Assembly: GCA_947179155.2 (NCBI GenBank)
Contig: OX359285.1
Location: 7,270,731 to 7,334,730, forward strand
Direction: 5' to 3'
DNA length: 64,000 nt
Source: Hedera helix
Taxonomy: Eukaryota; Streptophyta; Magnoliopsida; Apiales; Araliaceae
The position numbers were made by a program, and so were the translations under genes. How positions within the stretch are numbered: position 1 is the first letter of the stretch; every line of letters begins with the position of its first letter. Below, piece after piece: positions 42,101-54,300 of this stretch. Under the pieces are notes generated by a model. It was not told the DNA's origin. It searched no databases and saw only the letters and a list, made by a program, of their open reading frames with translations.

Positions 42101-44772
42101 TCATACGAGTTACAATCTTTTATTCTCTTTTATATTATTTCTTTTTATTTTGTGTTTGTTGTCATCATCCATTATCTCCAAGCTAGCATATGAACTGCTA
42201 TTCAATTTTCTATTCGGTGAACTATGTCATTTGTTTGCTATTAGAGAACTTTAAGTTACACGGATACTAGTTCTTTCAAAAGTTGTAGAAGATAATCTGT
42301 CATTGAGCTTGTATAGATTAGTTTGTATAGATTAGTAGAATCTAAATTTACAATTTTAATCTAGATAGTATTCTAATAAGTTGTTGATGCTATAATTCCC
42401 TGTCTTATCAACCTCTCTTTAAATTTGGAATTGCAGGACGTAACAAGGATGCACTAGAATGGTCTGCACGACGAAAAATTGCAGTTGGTGCAGCTCGAGG
42501 ATTGAGATATCTTCATGAAGAATGTAGAGTGGGCTGTATTGTCCATCGTGATATGCGACCAAACAATATTCTCCTTACTCATGACTTTGAACCATTGGTA
42601 CGCCTTTTTAATTTTCTATTTCCTTCTCTACATGTTTATGTATGTTCTTTTGGTCACATCTTTTTCCTTAATATTATAATTTGGGAGATAAATTGTTGCG
42701 AAATCATCTTTTAAACTAAACACTTCAAATCTGCACTGCTTAGCTGCAAACCACTTCTCATGGTTCTTTGGATGTCAAAATTTGATGCTTAATATTAACT
42801 CTATTATGAAGCTGTAATTCTCGTGCTCCACTGAGCTTTGAACTCATCAGAATAATTTTAATAAAATAACATGATTCTTGATGCACAAAAAATGAGCGTA
42901 CTTCTTCTTTTCTATAAGAGATATTAGTAGTCTCAATATACTTCAATGCAATGCCCGTGTGTGTATATTTTTGAGTGAGATAATGTTGGTATTCTGGTTA
43001 ACATTGGGGGACTTTAGCTTGTTGTCTAATGCAAACCGTTAAATCACACAATGCCTAACACAAGCTGTAAGTTCTTTAATAAAGGTATAATTGATTTGGT
43101 GAAATGATGTGCACTATTCTGTTGAATCTGTTTAAATATTGAGGGACTCCATCTTGCAATCTTAGCCTATTCATTCCAAGTTCCGCCCCTACCATTTGGC
43201 TAATATGTTAACCATAAATTTTGCAGAACCACTGTTTCAGCATTTACACTGTCCTTGATATTCCCATAGTTTAATACCAGACATTGTTTTTTGAGGGTCT
43301 ATGCAATGTGTCCGTTCTTTCTTATTTGTATTAATTTTAAGTAGGCATCAGGTAATTCTTCCTTCTTCTCTGCATCTTATTGTCCTGCTTTTTCTTAATA
43401 GGTTGGCGATTTTGGACTAGCAAGGTGGCAGCCAGAAGGAGACATGGGTGTAGAAACAAGAATAATAGGAACATTTGGGTAAAAACACCAACGATGTAAT
43501 TTTTTCTCCTCAAACATAGTTTTCATTCTATAAACAAGAATATTAATTGATCTCCTTTTCTAGGTATTTGGCTCCAGAATATGCTCAATCTGGTGAAGTT
43601 ACTGAAAAGGCTGATGTGTATTCTTTCGGGGTCATATTAGTGGAACTCATCACAGGACGGAAAGCCATCGATCTAAACCGGCCCAAGGGTCAACAGTGCC
43701 TCACTGAATGGGTACAACTTATAGAGCTCTATTTTTTGTCTAGGATTATTATTGAGTTCACTTTTCAGACACGTATAGGGGACCCAATGTTTTATGCAAG
43801 CGGCAAAACGATCAAGTAATTTGTAATGGAATTAGATAAACACTTGGTGTAAACCTTTTCACAACTTCACTCTTGTAATAAATTTCCTTAGCCAATGTGG
43901 AGACTCTTAATTGGGATTGACGAAGTAGTATTTCTGGTCAGATTAGTTCCTATTCTAAACGTACGTGAAGAGAAACATTGAATCATTCAGAGTGGCAATA
44001 TTCCTTATCAGGAGCATCACTAATTTACCTGTTTGTTTATGGGTGTGGCTTGATAAATAATAGATAACTTGAAAATTCCTTTGTTTAATTTGGTGCAGGC
44101 ACGCCCTTTACTGGCAGAGAATGCCGCTGGAGAACTGATTGATCCACGTTTGAGGAACTGCTATTCAGAGCAGGAACTTTATTGCATGTTACATTGTGCT
44201 TCCTTGTGCATTCGACAGGATCCTCATTCAAGGCCTCGAATGTCTCAGGTTGTGCATTTAAACTCATCTTTCAAAAAACTATGGGTATTTATACACAACT
44301 AATTTGTTCTCCAAAAAATTATGAGGAAATGGATGGTTCTGAGTAGATATTCTTGAAATGTCTCTCTCTTCATACCTGCATCCAAATCCTCTCGATCACC
44401 CAGCAGATCATTTTATTTGAAGACTGCTATAAAAGATTAAAAAAATGTCCCAAATAATTGCAAGTACTTGTAATACATTCCATATTATTAAAACCGGATC
44501 GATTTGCAAAGCATGACATTTGAAGTAGGTAGTTTGACTAGCAAGACCATCATACTACCTACAAATAACTATTTGTTGCTATCCTGAAGAAAAGACGGGG
44601 ATCATTTCAGATCCTGGATGTAAATAATATGGAACTATCACCTTCCCTTAGACTTATGTTTGAGTATTGATCCTTTAACTGCATTTATAGCTTTTTAAGG
44701 TAAATCTTCATTGTTTGCTCATTTCTTGTACAGGTGCTGCGGATGTTGGAAGGCGACAATTTTATGTACTAG
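39142..44772 (+). CDS. USP-domain receptor-like cytoplasmic kinase, 676 aa, nine exons
   Basis: Exons 39142-39322, 40249-40403, 40497-40591, 40858-41882, 42437-42597, 43402-43478, 43564-43711, 44099-44248 and 44734-44772 join in frame to 676 codons. Residues about 10-150 are a universal-stress-protein-like domain (ERVVLVAVKASKEIPRTALV, THWVILDKQ). A Ser-rich linker follows, with CSICQHKAPVFGKPPQWF before the kinase. Kinase domain about 400-665: glycine loop AEGGFGSVHRG, VAIK-type lysine in VIAVKQH (about 427), catalytic loop HRDMRPNN (Asp about 523), GDFGLARW (about 541-547), YLAPEYAQSGEVTEKADVYSFGV. Databases often name this family inactive protein kinase SELMODRAFT_444075-like; Arg replaces the usual catalytic-loop Lys, but VAIK, HRD and DFG are present. 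The C-terminus stops just after VLRMLEGDNFMY, shorter than I expect. The last exon lies inside a tandem duplication. Confidence 0.9.
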
Positions 44773-45027
44773 ACCTAGTATATATCAATCTCTGGCATGT
44801 CTGAAGAACAACTGGGAAATGATGGGTCGATGAGCAATGTTGTCCTCGATATGGTCCAATGCCGTGCTTTTGCAACAAGGCGGCAAAGTAGGAAGCTTCT
44901 CCCATGGAGCTCAAATGAAAGGGACAAAGTAAAAAGGATCTCCTGTATGAAATATCTGTACAAAGCAATCATGAGTGCAACATTTTTCTTTTGTTTTTTT
45001 TTTCAAGTAAATGAGTATGCATCTTAT

Positions 45028-45581
45028 CAATGTTTTAAAAATCCGACCAAACCGAGCTATTCAATCGGAAAAAATCGAAACTGATCTCTATTCATCTAAC
45101 CAGTTTTGACAAAAAAAACCCGTAAAATCCGGTGAACTGGTGGTTAAAACGGTTGACCGGTTTTACCGATTCAAGCTTACTATATTAAAAAAAAAAAATT
45201 ACTTTTGTATTATAAATCTCATTCTTATTGTGGGCATAGATTTAAATTCTACCCACTCTATGTAATAGTTTAATAGTGCTAATAAATTATAAACTATTTC
45301 AAAAAGATTGTCATTTATTATTTTTAAAATTTACTGAATCTCATTAATTTAAAATTTAAATTAATTTTCAAAAATTAAAATTAAAACTATTTGATAAATT
45401 GATTAATTTTACATATTTGGTCAATATTGTATATATTATATAATAATAATTAATATTTTTATTATTTATTACATATTAATGATGTTACTGGGTCAATAAC
45501 GGTTCGACCACTGGTTGAATCAGTGATCCAACTATTCGGTAACTTTTTTTTATTCGATGATCGGTCCGATTTTTAAACATT
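45028..45581. mobile_element. 554-bp element with 9-bp TSD, inserted in duplication copy 1
   Basis: Inverted ends are AATGTTTTAAAAATCCGACC on the left and GGTCCGATTTTTAAACATT on the right. Flanks are GCATCTTAT (45019-45027) and ACATCATAT (45582-45590); copy 2 of the duplication has the unoccupied sequence GCATCATAT, so a 9-bp duplication is supported despite two later changes. Internal text is rich in CCGGT/ACCGG-type motifs (CGGTTGACCGGTTTTACCG). No coding capacity. Mutator-like by duplication length. Confidence 0.75.
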
Positions 45582-46790
45582 ACATCATATATTGTAACTG
45601 TATAGTCTTTTAAATTTAAGGACACCAAAAATTTGTATCAACCTTTTGCTGGTAAAATAGGGCTCTACACATCAATAATTGATGGTCATCTGTTTTGTTT
45701 TCTAAGTGATTGATTTATGGATTGTTGTAAAACTCTGGTTCTTTGCCACATAAAAGATGAATCGAAACATAAAACGGAAAATGAAAGCTTGTGACACTGC
45801 ATCGATGTATTTGATGGGGGTCACAGTCACACAGTTGTTGCATAATGATTTTGAAGTCTCGTACTTGTATTTTGAAATACATTTTTGTATCATTTTACTT
45901 GATACTATCAACTCTGAAGTACTCCATAAATGGAAAAAATTATTTTATGATATTAAAGTAAATAAATAGTATATTATCTTCTTTTATATATCTGTGAGTC
46001 TCATTATAAGCGGACCTCACAAGTATGTGAGAAAGAAGAACATACTATTTATTTATTCAAAGAAAATGGAATAATCTCCCCACAAATGGAGTCCATCTAC
46101 AAATTTTGCGGATTCTAAAATTACATTTTTTTAACTATAAATTTATTTAATTTACACGACTTTCAAGATATTACATATACCCTGGTGATTGTAGGTTCGC
46201 CATTGATTTTTATATATTTTGAGAACCTATACTATTATTATTTAAGACAAAAAGGGAGGTGTATATAATTGTATGAATTATTGTACAAAAACGATATCGT
46301 TTTGTGTTATTGAATACACTTTCTTTTATGTTATATATAAAAAGATATTTCGTAATTTTTCAAAATAAGATTATTATGAAGAACAACTCATGCAAGAATA
46401 TGAGGTATCCCTCATCTTCTAACTCTTGTGCTTTCATTATTTAATCTTATGATACATTCAACGTTAGGAATTTAGGGGTAAACTAAGAAAAAAGGAAAAT
46501 TTTATCTAAAATTTTAACCAAGTAAAAATTAAAAAATTCCAATGTCAAATTTGAAAGATACTAAAGTTTAAGTTTAATAACTCGTGCAAAGTACGGATAA
46601 TCTTGAAATGACTTATTAGGTAAATTCTAAATATGATATATTTTAGTTAGTTCCAAGTCAACTAAGCAGTCCAATTTTATTAATTTAACAGTCTAAATTT
46701 ATTTATTTATTCTTTACTCAATTTTTAGGTACAAAAAATGCATTATAACTTTAATAGTAAATGTATTGTAAAATTTGTGTAAATAAGTAA

Positions 46791-47060
46791 AGCTTTTTAA
46801 GGTAAATCTTCATTATTTGCTCATTTCTTGTATAGGTGCTGCGGACTAGACTGTAGTATATTATATATCAATCTCTGGCATGTCTGAAGAACAACTGGAA
46901 AATGATGGGTCGAGGAGCAATGTTGTGTTGTCCTCGATATGGTCCGATGTCGTGCTTTTTCAACAAGTCGGCAAAGTAGGAAGCTTCTCCCATGGAGCTT
47001 AAATGAAAGGGACAAAGTAAAGAGGATCTCCTGTATGAAATATCTGTACAAAGCAATCAT
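46791..47060 (+). pseudogene. Duplicated, degraded copy of the kinase last exon and 3' flank
   Basis: Matches 44689-44968. The acceptor became GTATAG, and the coding part GTGCTGCGG is followed by a deletion of most of MLEGDNFMY. Downstream ATGTCTGAAGAACAACTGG is conserved. It cannot serve as a terminal exon in its present form. Confidence 0.8.
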
Positions 47061-47351
47061 TAGGGGTATAAACGAATATAAACAAATTTAAATACAGTAG
47101 TATTCGTATTCGTATCTGAAAAATTAATTCGCTATCTGTATTCGTATTCGGTATTCAAAATAATATTCGAATACGGATAATATCCGTTTTCGTTTATTTT
47201 ATTCGAATAAACAAATTATTCGAATATTTAGGTATCCAAATTTGTTTATCAATCACCTAATATCAAATTCATTTAAATTATTTACAAAAAATAAATAAAA
47301 AATTGAATAATTATTCATAACCAATCACAATTTAAAATTTAAACCATACAT

Positions 47352-48345
47352 ATTAATGAATGAATGTTAATTTTTTTTTATTTAATAAATATAATAATCA
47401 ATACTCTAAATTATAATTTAAATAAGTTTTTATAATTTTTAAATCCTAAATTTAAAATGAATGCTCTACTTATTAATGTTTAGATGTCTATTAATAAGTA
47501 GATGTCCATTTTATGTGTTAATTTAGAGTAATACTGTAGTGTGTATGAATATTTATAAACCATAATTATACTATTTAAATGATATTTATAACACTTGTTA
47601 AATGATACATTTTAGATATATTGTAGCACTATATATAACTAGAATAAGGGGAAAAAATAATGAGTTTTAAAGTATAATTCATTAATGAATAAATGTTTAT
47701 TTATTTATTTTTAATAAATACAATAATCAATGCTCTAAATTACAATTCAAATAAGTTTTCATTATTTTTGATATCCTAAATTCAAAATGAATGCTCTACT
47801 TATTAATGTTTAGATGTTCATTAGTAAGTAGATGTCTATTTTATGTGTTAATTTGAAATAATACTGTAATGTGTATGAATATTTATAATCTATAATTATA
47901 ACATTTAAATGATATTTATAACACTTGTTAATAATGCATTTTATATATATTCTAACACTATATATAACTAGAATAGTGAGAGGGGGGGATAATGAGTTTT
48001 AAAGTATAGTTTATTAATGAATAAAAGTTAATTTATTTATTTTTAATAAATACAACAATCAATATTATAAATTATAATTCAAATAAATTTTCATTATTTT
48101 TGAAATCCTAAATTTTAAAATGAATGCTTTACTTATTAAAGTTTAGATGTTCATTAATAAATTGATGTCCATTTTATGTGTTTAGAGTAATACTGTAATG
48201 TGTATGAATATTTATAATATATAATTATAACATTTAAATAATATTTATAACATTTATAACACTTGTTAAATGATCCAAAAGTTCTATTGTAACACTTGTT
48301 AAATGACATTTATAACATTTATAACACTTGTTAAATGATACATTT
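47352..48345. repeat. Three tandem copies of about 330 bp inside the hAT-like element
   Basis: Units begin near 47354, 47686 and 48018 with GAATRAATGTTAATTTATTT-like text and share AATGAATGCTCTACTTATTA, GATGTCCATTTTATGTGTTA and GTGTATGAATATTTATAA. The third is partly rearranged. Confidence 0.8.
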
Positions 48346-48727
48346 TAAATATTTTAACTTTATAATAGTAAAAATACATTAATTATACTTAAATCAATTT
48401 ATTAATATTATAATAAAAGTGTTATTTCCTACAGTTTAGAAGTGAAATGACATATTTTAAAAATAATTTTCGTATGATGATAAAAACTAATTATTATATA
48501 AGGAAGGTCACTTGCGAAAAATTATTTTGCTTGTTATTAGAATACGAATTTTGGATAAGGATCCGAATTCGAATATCGAATTTCAGATATTCGTTATCCA
48601 TTGAATATATTTACAATCGAATGTTAAACAAATACGACTACGTCTATATTCGTATTCGTTTATTGTGACTCAAGATAGTTTGAGACCTAAAACAATATTT
48701 TTAAATGAGACCTTCTATATTTGATAT

Positions 48728-48958
48728 GTCTTCCATTGACTTACTTTTATGGTCCAATTGACCATTTTTCAAATCAATATATCTTATTATTATTTAATAT
48801 CTATGTAAAAGACCTATAAACTACATAAAATTTAGTAATAATCACAATGTTTATTTTTTGAAAATCTAAATATATGTGTTTAATTGTTAATTTTAAAAAT
48901 AGTCAATTTGATTACAAAAGTCAACGGAGGACTTTTATTTTGAGATGAATGGAGTATT
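48728..48958. mobile_element. Possible Stowaway-type MITE nested in the hAT-like element
   Basis: The right end, reverse-complemented, reads TACTCCATTCATCTCAAAAT and continues AAAGTCCTCCGTTGAC, resembling the CTCCCTCCGT-type Stowaway end; the left side has TCTTCCATTGACTTACTTTT. Both ends share GTCAATTTGACTATTTTT-like text in inverted orientation. Boundaries are approximate. Confidence 0.35.
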
Positions 48959-49044
48959 AATATTTTTCATTTAAATGAGATTTTTTTAAACTATTAACTT
49001 TTTTTTATACCATTAACTTTTTTTAGGTATTTAATATTGAGTGC

Positions 49045-49191
49045 TTCTACACTTACCCAATTTTCTAACCCATTTTTTACCCGCATATAAGACAAATGAG
49101 TGTAACCCCACCTCATTTTATTTTTAACCCAAATGAGTAGGTCACACTCATTTGTCTTATATACGGGTAAGAAAAATGGGTAAATCTAGAA
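49045..49191. mobile_element. Foldback MITE of about 145 bp nested in the hAT-like element
   Basis: Left arm (about 49047-49102) and right arm (about 49139-49191) pair over roughly 50 bases; both contain ATAAGACAAATGAGTGT or its complement ACACTCATTTGTCTTAT. The loop is about 35 bases. No coding sequence. Confidence 0.75.
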
Positions 49192-50564
49192 TTTTTCTTT
49201 AATATTTGAATTGGACTATGGGCCCTAAATGATTGATTGGATTTATATTTTTATAAAAAAAATTACATGAGTTCTTTATGGTATTTAAAATTTTGGGATC
49301 TTCCTTTAAAATGAGGCTTAAAACCAAGTTTTTTTGTTTAGGCTATAGGGTCAGCCCTGCATTTATTTGCGGATACTTTTAAACCGAATACGGATATATA
49401 TATATATATATATATTTTTTCGAATGTGAATAATATCTATTTTTTTACAAATACGAATACGGATTAATACGAATTTTTCAGTTACCATTTATAGCCCTAA
49501 CAATCATAGAGTGCAACATTTTTTTTTTTCCAAGTAAATCAGTATGCATCATATATTGAACTGTATAGTCTCTTAAATTTAAGGACACCAAAATTTTGAG
49601 ACACCAAAATTTTGTATCAACCTTTTGCTGGAAAAATGGAGCTGCTACACATCAATAATTGAAGGCCATCTGTTTTGTTATCTGAGTGATTGATTTATGG
49701 ATTGTTGTAAAACTCTGCTTCTTTACCACATAAAAGATGAATGGAAACATAAAACAGAAAATGAAAGCTTGTGACACTGCATTGATGTATGTGATGGGGG
49801 TAGCAGTCACACAGCTGTTCCATAATGATTTTCAAAGTACTCCACTAATGGAGTCCGTTTACAAATTTTGTGGATTCTAAAATTACAATTTTTAATTATA
49901 AATTTATTTAATTTACACGGCTTTCAATATATTACATATATACCCCAGTGATTGTAGGTACCCCTTTGATTTTTATATATTTTGAGAACTTAAACTATTA
50001 TTATTTAAGACAAAAAGGAAGGTGCATATGATTGCTTGAATTATTGTATAAAAATGGTGTTGTTTTGTGTGATTAAATACACTTTCTTCTATGTTATATA
50101 TATAATCGGATATTCTGTAATTTTTTAAAATAAGATTATTATGAAGAACAACTCACGCAAGAATATAAGGTATCTCTCACCTTCTAACTCCCGTGCTTTC
50201 ATCATTTAATTTTATGCTACATTTAATGTTAGGAATTTAGGGGTAAACTAAGAGAAAAGGGGAAAATTTATCTAAAATTTTAACCAAGTAAGAATAAAAA
50301 AATTCCAATGTCAAATTTGAAAGATACTAACGTATAAATTTAATAACTTGTGCAAAGCACGACTAAGCTTAGAACGACTTATCAGATAAGTTTTAAATAT
50401 GATATATTTGAGTAATATTTTAGTTAGTCTTGAGTCAACTAAATAGTCTAATTTTAATAATTCAACAGTCTAAATTTATTTATTTATTTTTTACTCAATT
50501 CTTAGTTACAAAAAATGCATTATAACTTTAATAATAATAAATGTATTGTAAAAATTTGCGTAAA

Positions 50565-51317
50565 ACTCTTTCGGAATATCAAAATTTATGACCAAAAGAG
50601 TATAAAGGTTATAAAAAAAAAATTATACTACTAAGTCATCAAACTTGTTCTATTAACTTGACTTAGCACCAATATTCAATTTATAGTTAAAATTTGTTAC
50701 ATAGACTATTTAATTAAGGAGCTGTTTGATTGTGTCCGGATGAATCTGAATGGCCTATATTCTATCAGATTTCCTTGCTGTTTGATAAACCTCCGCACAG
50801 GGTGGATGATTTGGGAATTCTTCTGAAACGGTAAGTCTCCCAAAACTGGCTTATTGTGTCAGATCGATTACTGAATTATTTTTTACTTCTATATCCTCTC
50901 GCAAGCTAATTAATTACATATCATATCCCCTCTAAACCAAACCAAGTTCCTAACTTTTACTAACAATTTAAATGTATGAAGTTAATATAATTTAAATATT
51001 GTACGCATTGTATTTCAAATATAAAAAAATTATTAATTATTTAAAAGGTAATTTAAAATGTGATTCATTCATAATTATAAAATAATACAATTATATTGGC
51101 TAAAATTTTATAATTATTAGTATTTTATATTAACTATAATTAAATAAATTTATATCAATTTTAAATTTAAAAATATTTAAAAAACATTATATTTTTGAAA
51201 AAGAGTATTATATTTAATATTGAGCGTCATTTTATAATTATTAAGAATCTACTTTAATCAATCAGTCCCTTGGCTTCAAATCCTAGTAGCAGAGCCGCAA
51301 GTAAATTAGGGGAGGCC
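50565..51317. other. Intergenic region upstream of the LpxA-like gene
   Basis: AT-rich, no gene and no obvious TATA box. The last 50 bases are the leader; a TTG at 51270 is in frame with the ATG at 51318 but is not a normal plant start. Confidence 0.5.
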
Positions 51318-54300
51318 ATGCCGTCGTCTTCACTTGTTCTGAGGCTACTTAGAAATCAGCAGAAGCAGAAGCCCTCTTTTTCTCTCTCTACTTTCTCTCT
51401 CCAACGCTTCACCTCTACACTGAACTGTATGCGCTCTATTACAATTGTATTCCTCCATTTATATCAACAATAATAATTTAAACTTTCCCCAACTTGATAA
51501 TTTCTACGATTTTAACGCAGGTGCTCCGTTAGAGGACAAATCCAATGCGCCAATCGGAGAAAAAAGGCCTAGCTTTATTCACCCTGCTGCCGTTGTTCAC
51601 CCCAATGCCATTTTAGGCCAGGTACTACTTTATTGCTCCTCCCCTGCCTATTTTGATGTATAAATAAATGTGATTGCTCTGTCTTATTTTGTAAATATGT
51701 GATAACATATGTAAAGAAAATCAAAGGGGTTGGGAGAATGGAGACCCTTCAGCAGTTTAGTTTTGTTGGAACCTCCCATAATTACGTATGGGTAAACAGC
51801 CTTCAAGAAACCTTTTTACAAGCCATAGGATCTTAATCCAATGATTTTTCCAGTACTGTTAGCCACGAATGTTTCTTAAGAATGCAATTGAAATATGAAA
51901 AACACTTGGAGGGACCCTGCATTGTTTATTGCAGTTGTAACCAATTCTATCTCAAGTTAATAGTACACCTTTACTTTTAATTATGCTCCTAAGATTTAGC
52001 CCACTTTGAAATAAAGGTACCAACTTTAGAATATTCAACTCAATTTGTATCAAAAGATTTTTTTTATGTAATTTTTTTGAAGAAAAGTTTGAATTGTAAG
52101 TGGGGACTCTTTCTTTGGAAGAATGGGTTAATAAAAAGAAGATTAAGAGCGATATTATTTCCCAGCTCCAGAGACAGATGTGAGATGTCTTTTGTTCGTT
52201 TGTTTCCTTGTTAAGATGTTTTGAATCAGCGATTGGGTTCTAAATTTCTAAGAAAATTGTGGATATGGTTAAACTCTCTTGATGCGCAGGGTGTTTCAAT
52301 TGGTCCTTTTTGTAGTGTTGGGCCCTCTGCGAAGTTGGGAAATGCTTGCCAACTATATCCTGGTAGTCATGTTTTTGGAAATACAAAGATGGGGGATAAC
52401 TGCATCTTGATGACGTGAGTTAACATCTTGGTTTTAGCCCCACTCCCCTCCTTAGATGTACGATGTCTGAAAAATACTTCATTCTTGTTTATATCACTTT
52501 GATCCTTTCTTCTATGTGTGATATTGCTAAGCAGTGGGGCTGTGGTTGGAGATGAAGTTCCCGGGGGCACAGTCATCGGCTGCAATAATGTTATAGGACA
52601 TCATGCTGTGGTTGGCATTAAATGCCAAGACTTGAAGTACAAGGTTATTTTCCAATTCTCAATAATGATATATTTATCTATTGTATCTCTGATGGATTGT
52701 CTTTTATACACTTATATGCTTGCATACAAACTTTTGCTGAGAGAAATATGGTTGGTGTGACAAATCATATTTTATTCTTCTACATATTGCATCATTGGTG
52801 TTACTCCATACATAGCTATTTTGGGTGAGAAATCCTCTCAAAATAGAGGTTTCTTCCCATTTAAAGCTTAAATTCAATACTTCCTACTCTTTCAAGCATC
52901 AAATTTAAGAAAACAAAGAGACAGATTCGTTGAACTGGCGAAGAAGGCAGACCAGTGGAGTGGGACTTTAGAAATATCTACTGAATCTTCATTCTTTAAC
53001 GTCATTGTGTAACTAAAAAGTTATGTTCCAATCTAAAGCTTGATAATTGTCTAGGAAGCATTTTTAAACAAGAAGATTGATAGGGAATTTATCCAATTAA
53101 TGTCCAAGTCTCCAAGAACCTTGTTTCTGAAACAGTACCACATTTTCATTTCTGTATAAAAGTTCATTTTTTATAAAGATGATCACCAATACGTCATACT
53201 ACTCTCAAATTCAATCACTAATAACTACCAAAGTGCTTTCAGTTTGGATGTGAGAGATCTAGGATACTTGGTACACATTTTAATTTTAGACATGGTTACC
53301 TTTTCTTACATTTTTCTCAAGCTTTGGTTTATAGAAAGTTTCACTCTGTCTCGTTCAAAATAACCATTAGAAATAAGTTAAATTACAAATTGAGTAAGTA
53401 GTTCTGGGTAGTTTCTCTGGTTGAGGAAGTTTGTTCTTATTGCATTTTTTTGTTTTGGATGGTCTGTTCTGTTGGATGTTGTATTCCATTTGTACCAGGC
53501 AATGAAAACTTTTATTTACTCCTACCAAATTAATTTTTTTCTTGAAAAAAGGTACCACATGGAGCTTATGCGAGTTCAATGCACAAACCCTTACATTCTT
53601 TCTTTTTTGTCTATTAAGATGTATCAGCACATCTATCTTCATTGGTAAATGTACTAGTGGCTCTTTGGATATGAAAATAACAGCTTCTCTATTCAAATTT
53701 TTATGGCTTTAGCCAGGAATCGAATGCTTCCTGGAGGTTGGTGACAACAATGATATCAGAGAACATACCTCTATCCATCGATCTTCGAAGCCATGTGAAA
53801 GAACAGTATGTCAATCTGAGTTATATTTTCTTTTGTTTAGTTTTGAACTTTATATAATTTACATTGAGTTCGGAGGATTTAATTTTCTAATGGGCCTTGC
53901 ATAACCAGTTTATTGGCAACAACAATCTTATTATGGGGTCTTCTCATATCGCTCATGATTGCAAAATGGGTGATAACAACATTTTTGCAAACAATACTCT
54001 TCTAGCAGGTCATGTTGTGGTGGGGGTGAGTCCTCATTATGTTACTTTTGCAGCTTGATATTACCTTTATTTAGATAGTTTTACTTTGAGGTACCCATGG
54101 ATTTAACGTGATTCGTGTTTTTACTTTTTTATACACAGGACTATGTTCACACTGCAGGAGCAATTGTTGTTCATCAATTTTGCTGCATTGGTTCTTATTC
54201 ATTCGTTGGTGGTGGTTCTGTGGTAAAATTCTTTTCTCTTAGTCATTATTTCATTTCTCCTCTCAGTTATAACTTTAAGAATAAGGGGCATTATTTATGA

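Larger units (their letters stand above)
47061..49499. mobile_element. hAT-like nonautonomous element, 2.4 kb, inserted in duplication copy 2
   Basis: Ends TAGGGGTATAAACG and, reverse-complemented from the right, TAGGGCTATAAATG. Flanks are GCAATCAT (47053-47060) and ACAATCAT (49500-49507), an 8-bp duplication with one change. The unfilled site is seen in copy 1 (AAGCAATCATGAGTGC at about 44965). Subterminal regions are rich in GAATACGAAT/ATTCGTATTCG motifs in both orientations. It holds three 330-bp tandem repeats and at least one nested MITE. No transposase is recognised. Confidence 0.85.
44689..50564 (+). repeat. Tandem segmental duplication containing the kinase terminal exon
   Basis: Copy 1 is 44689-46790; copy 2 is 46791 to about 50564. 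Both begin AGCTTTTTAAGGTAAATCTTC and end in an AATGTATTGTAAAA(A)TTTG block. Matching stretches include 44690-45020 with 46791-47060 plus 49500-49550, and 45582-46790 with 49550-50564. Copy 1 has a 554-bp insertion, copy 2 a 2.4-kb insertion and an internal deletion of roughly 190 bp. Identity outside the insertions is about 85-90 percent by eye, so the duplication is not recent. Confidence 0.85.

Noticed and set aside
51270..51317. Upstream in-frame extension of LPXA from position 51270
   Set aside because: It would start at TTG; the first ATG at 51318 gives a good transit peptide.
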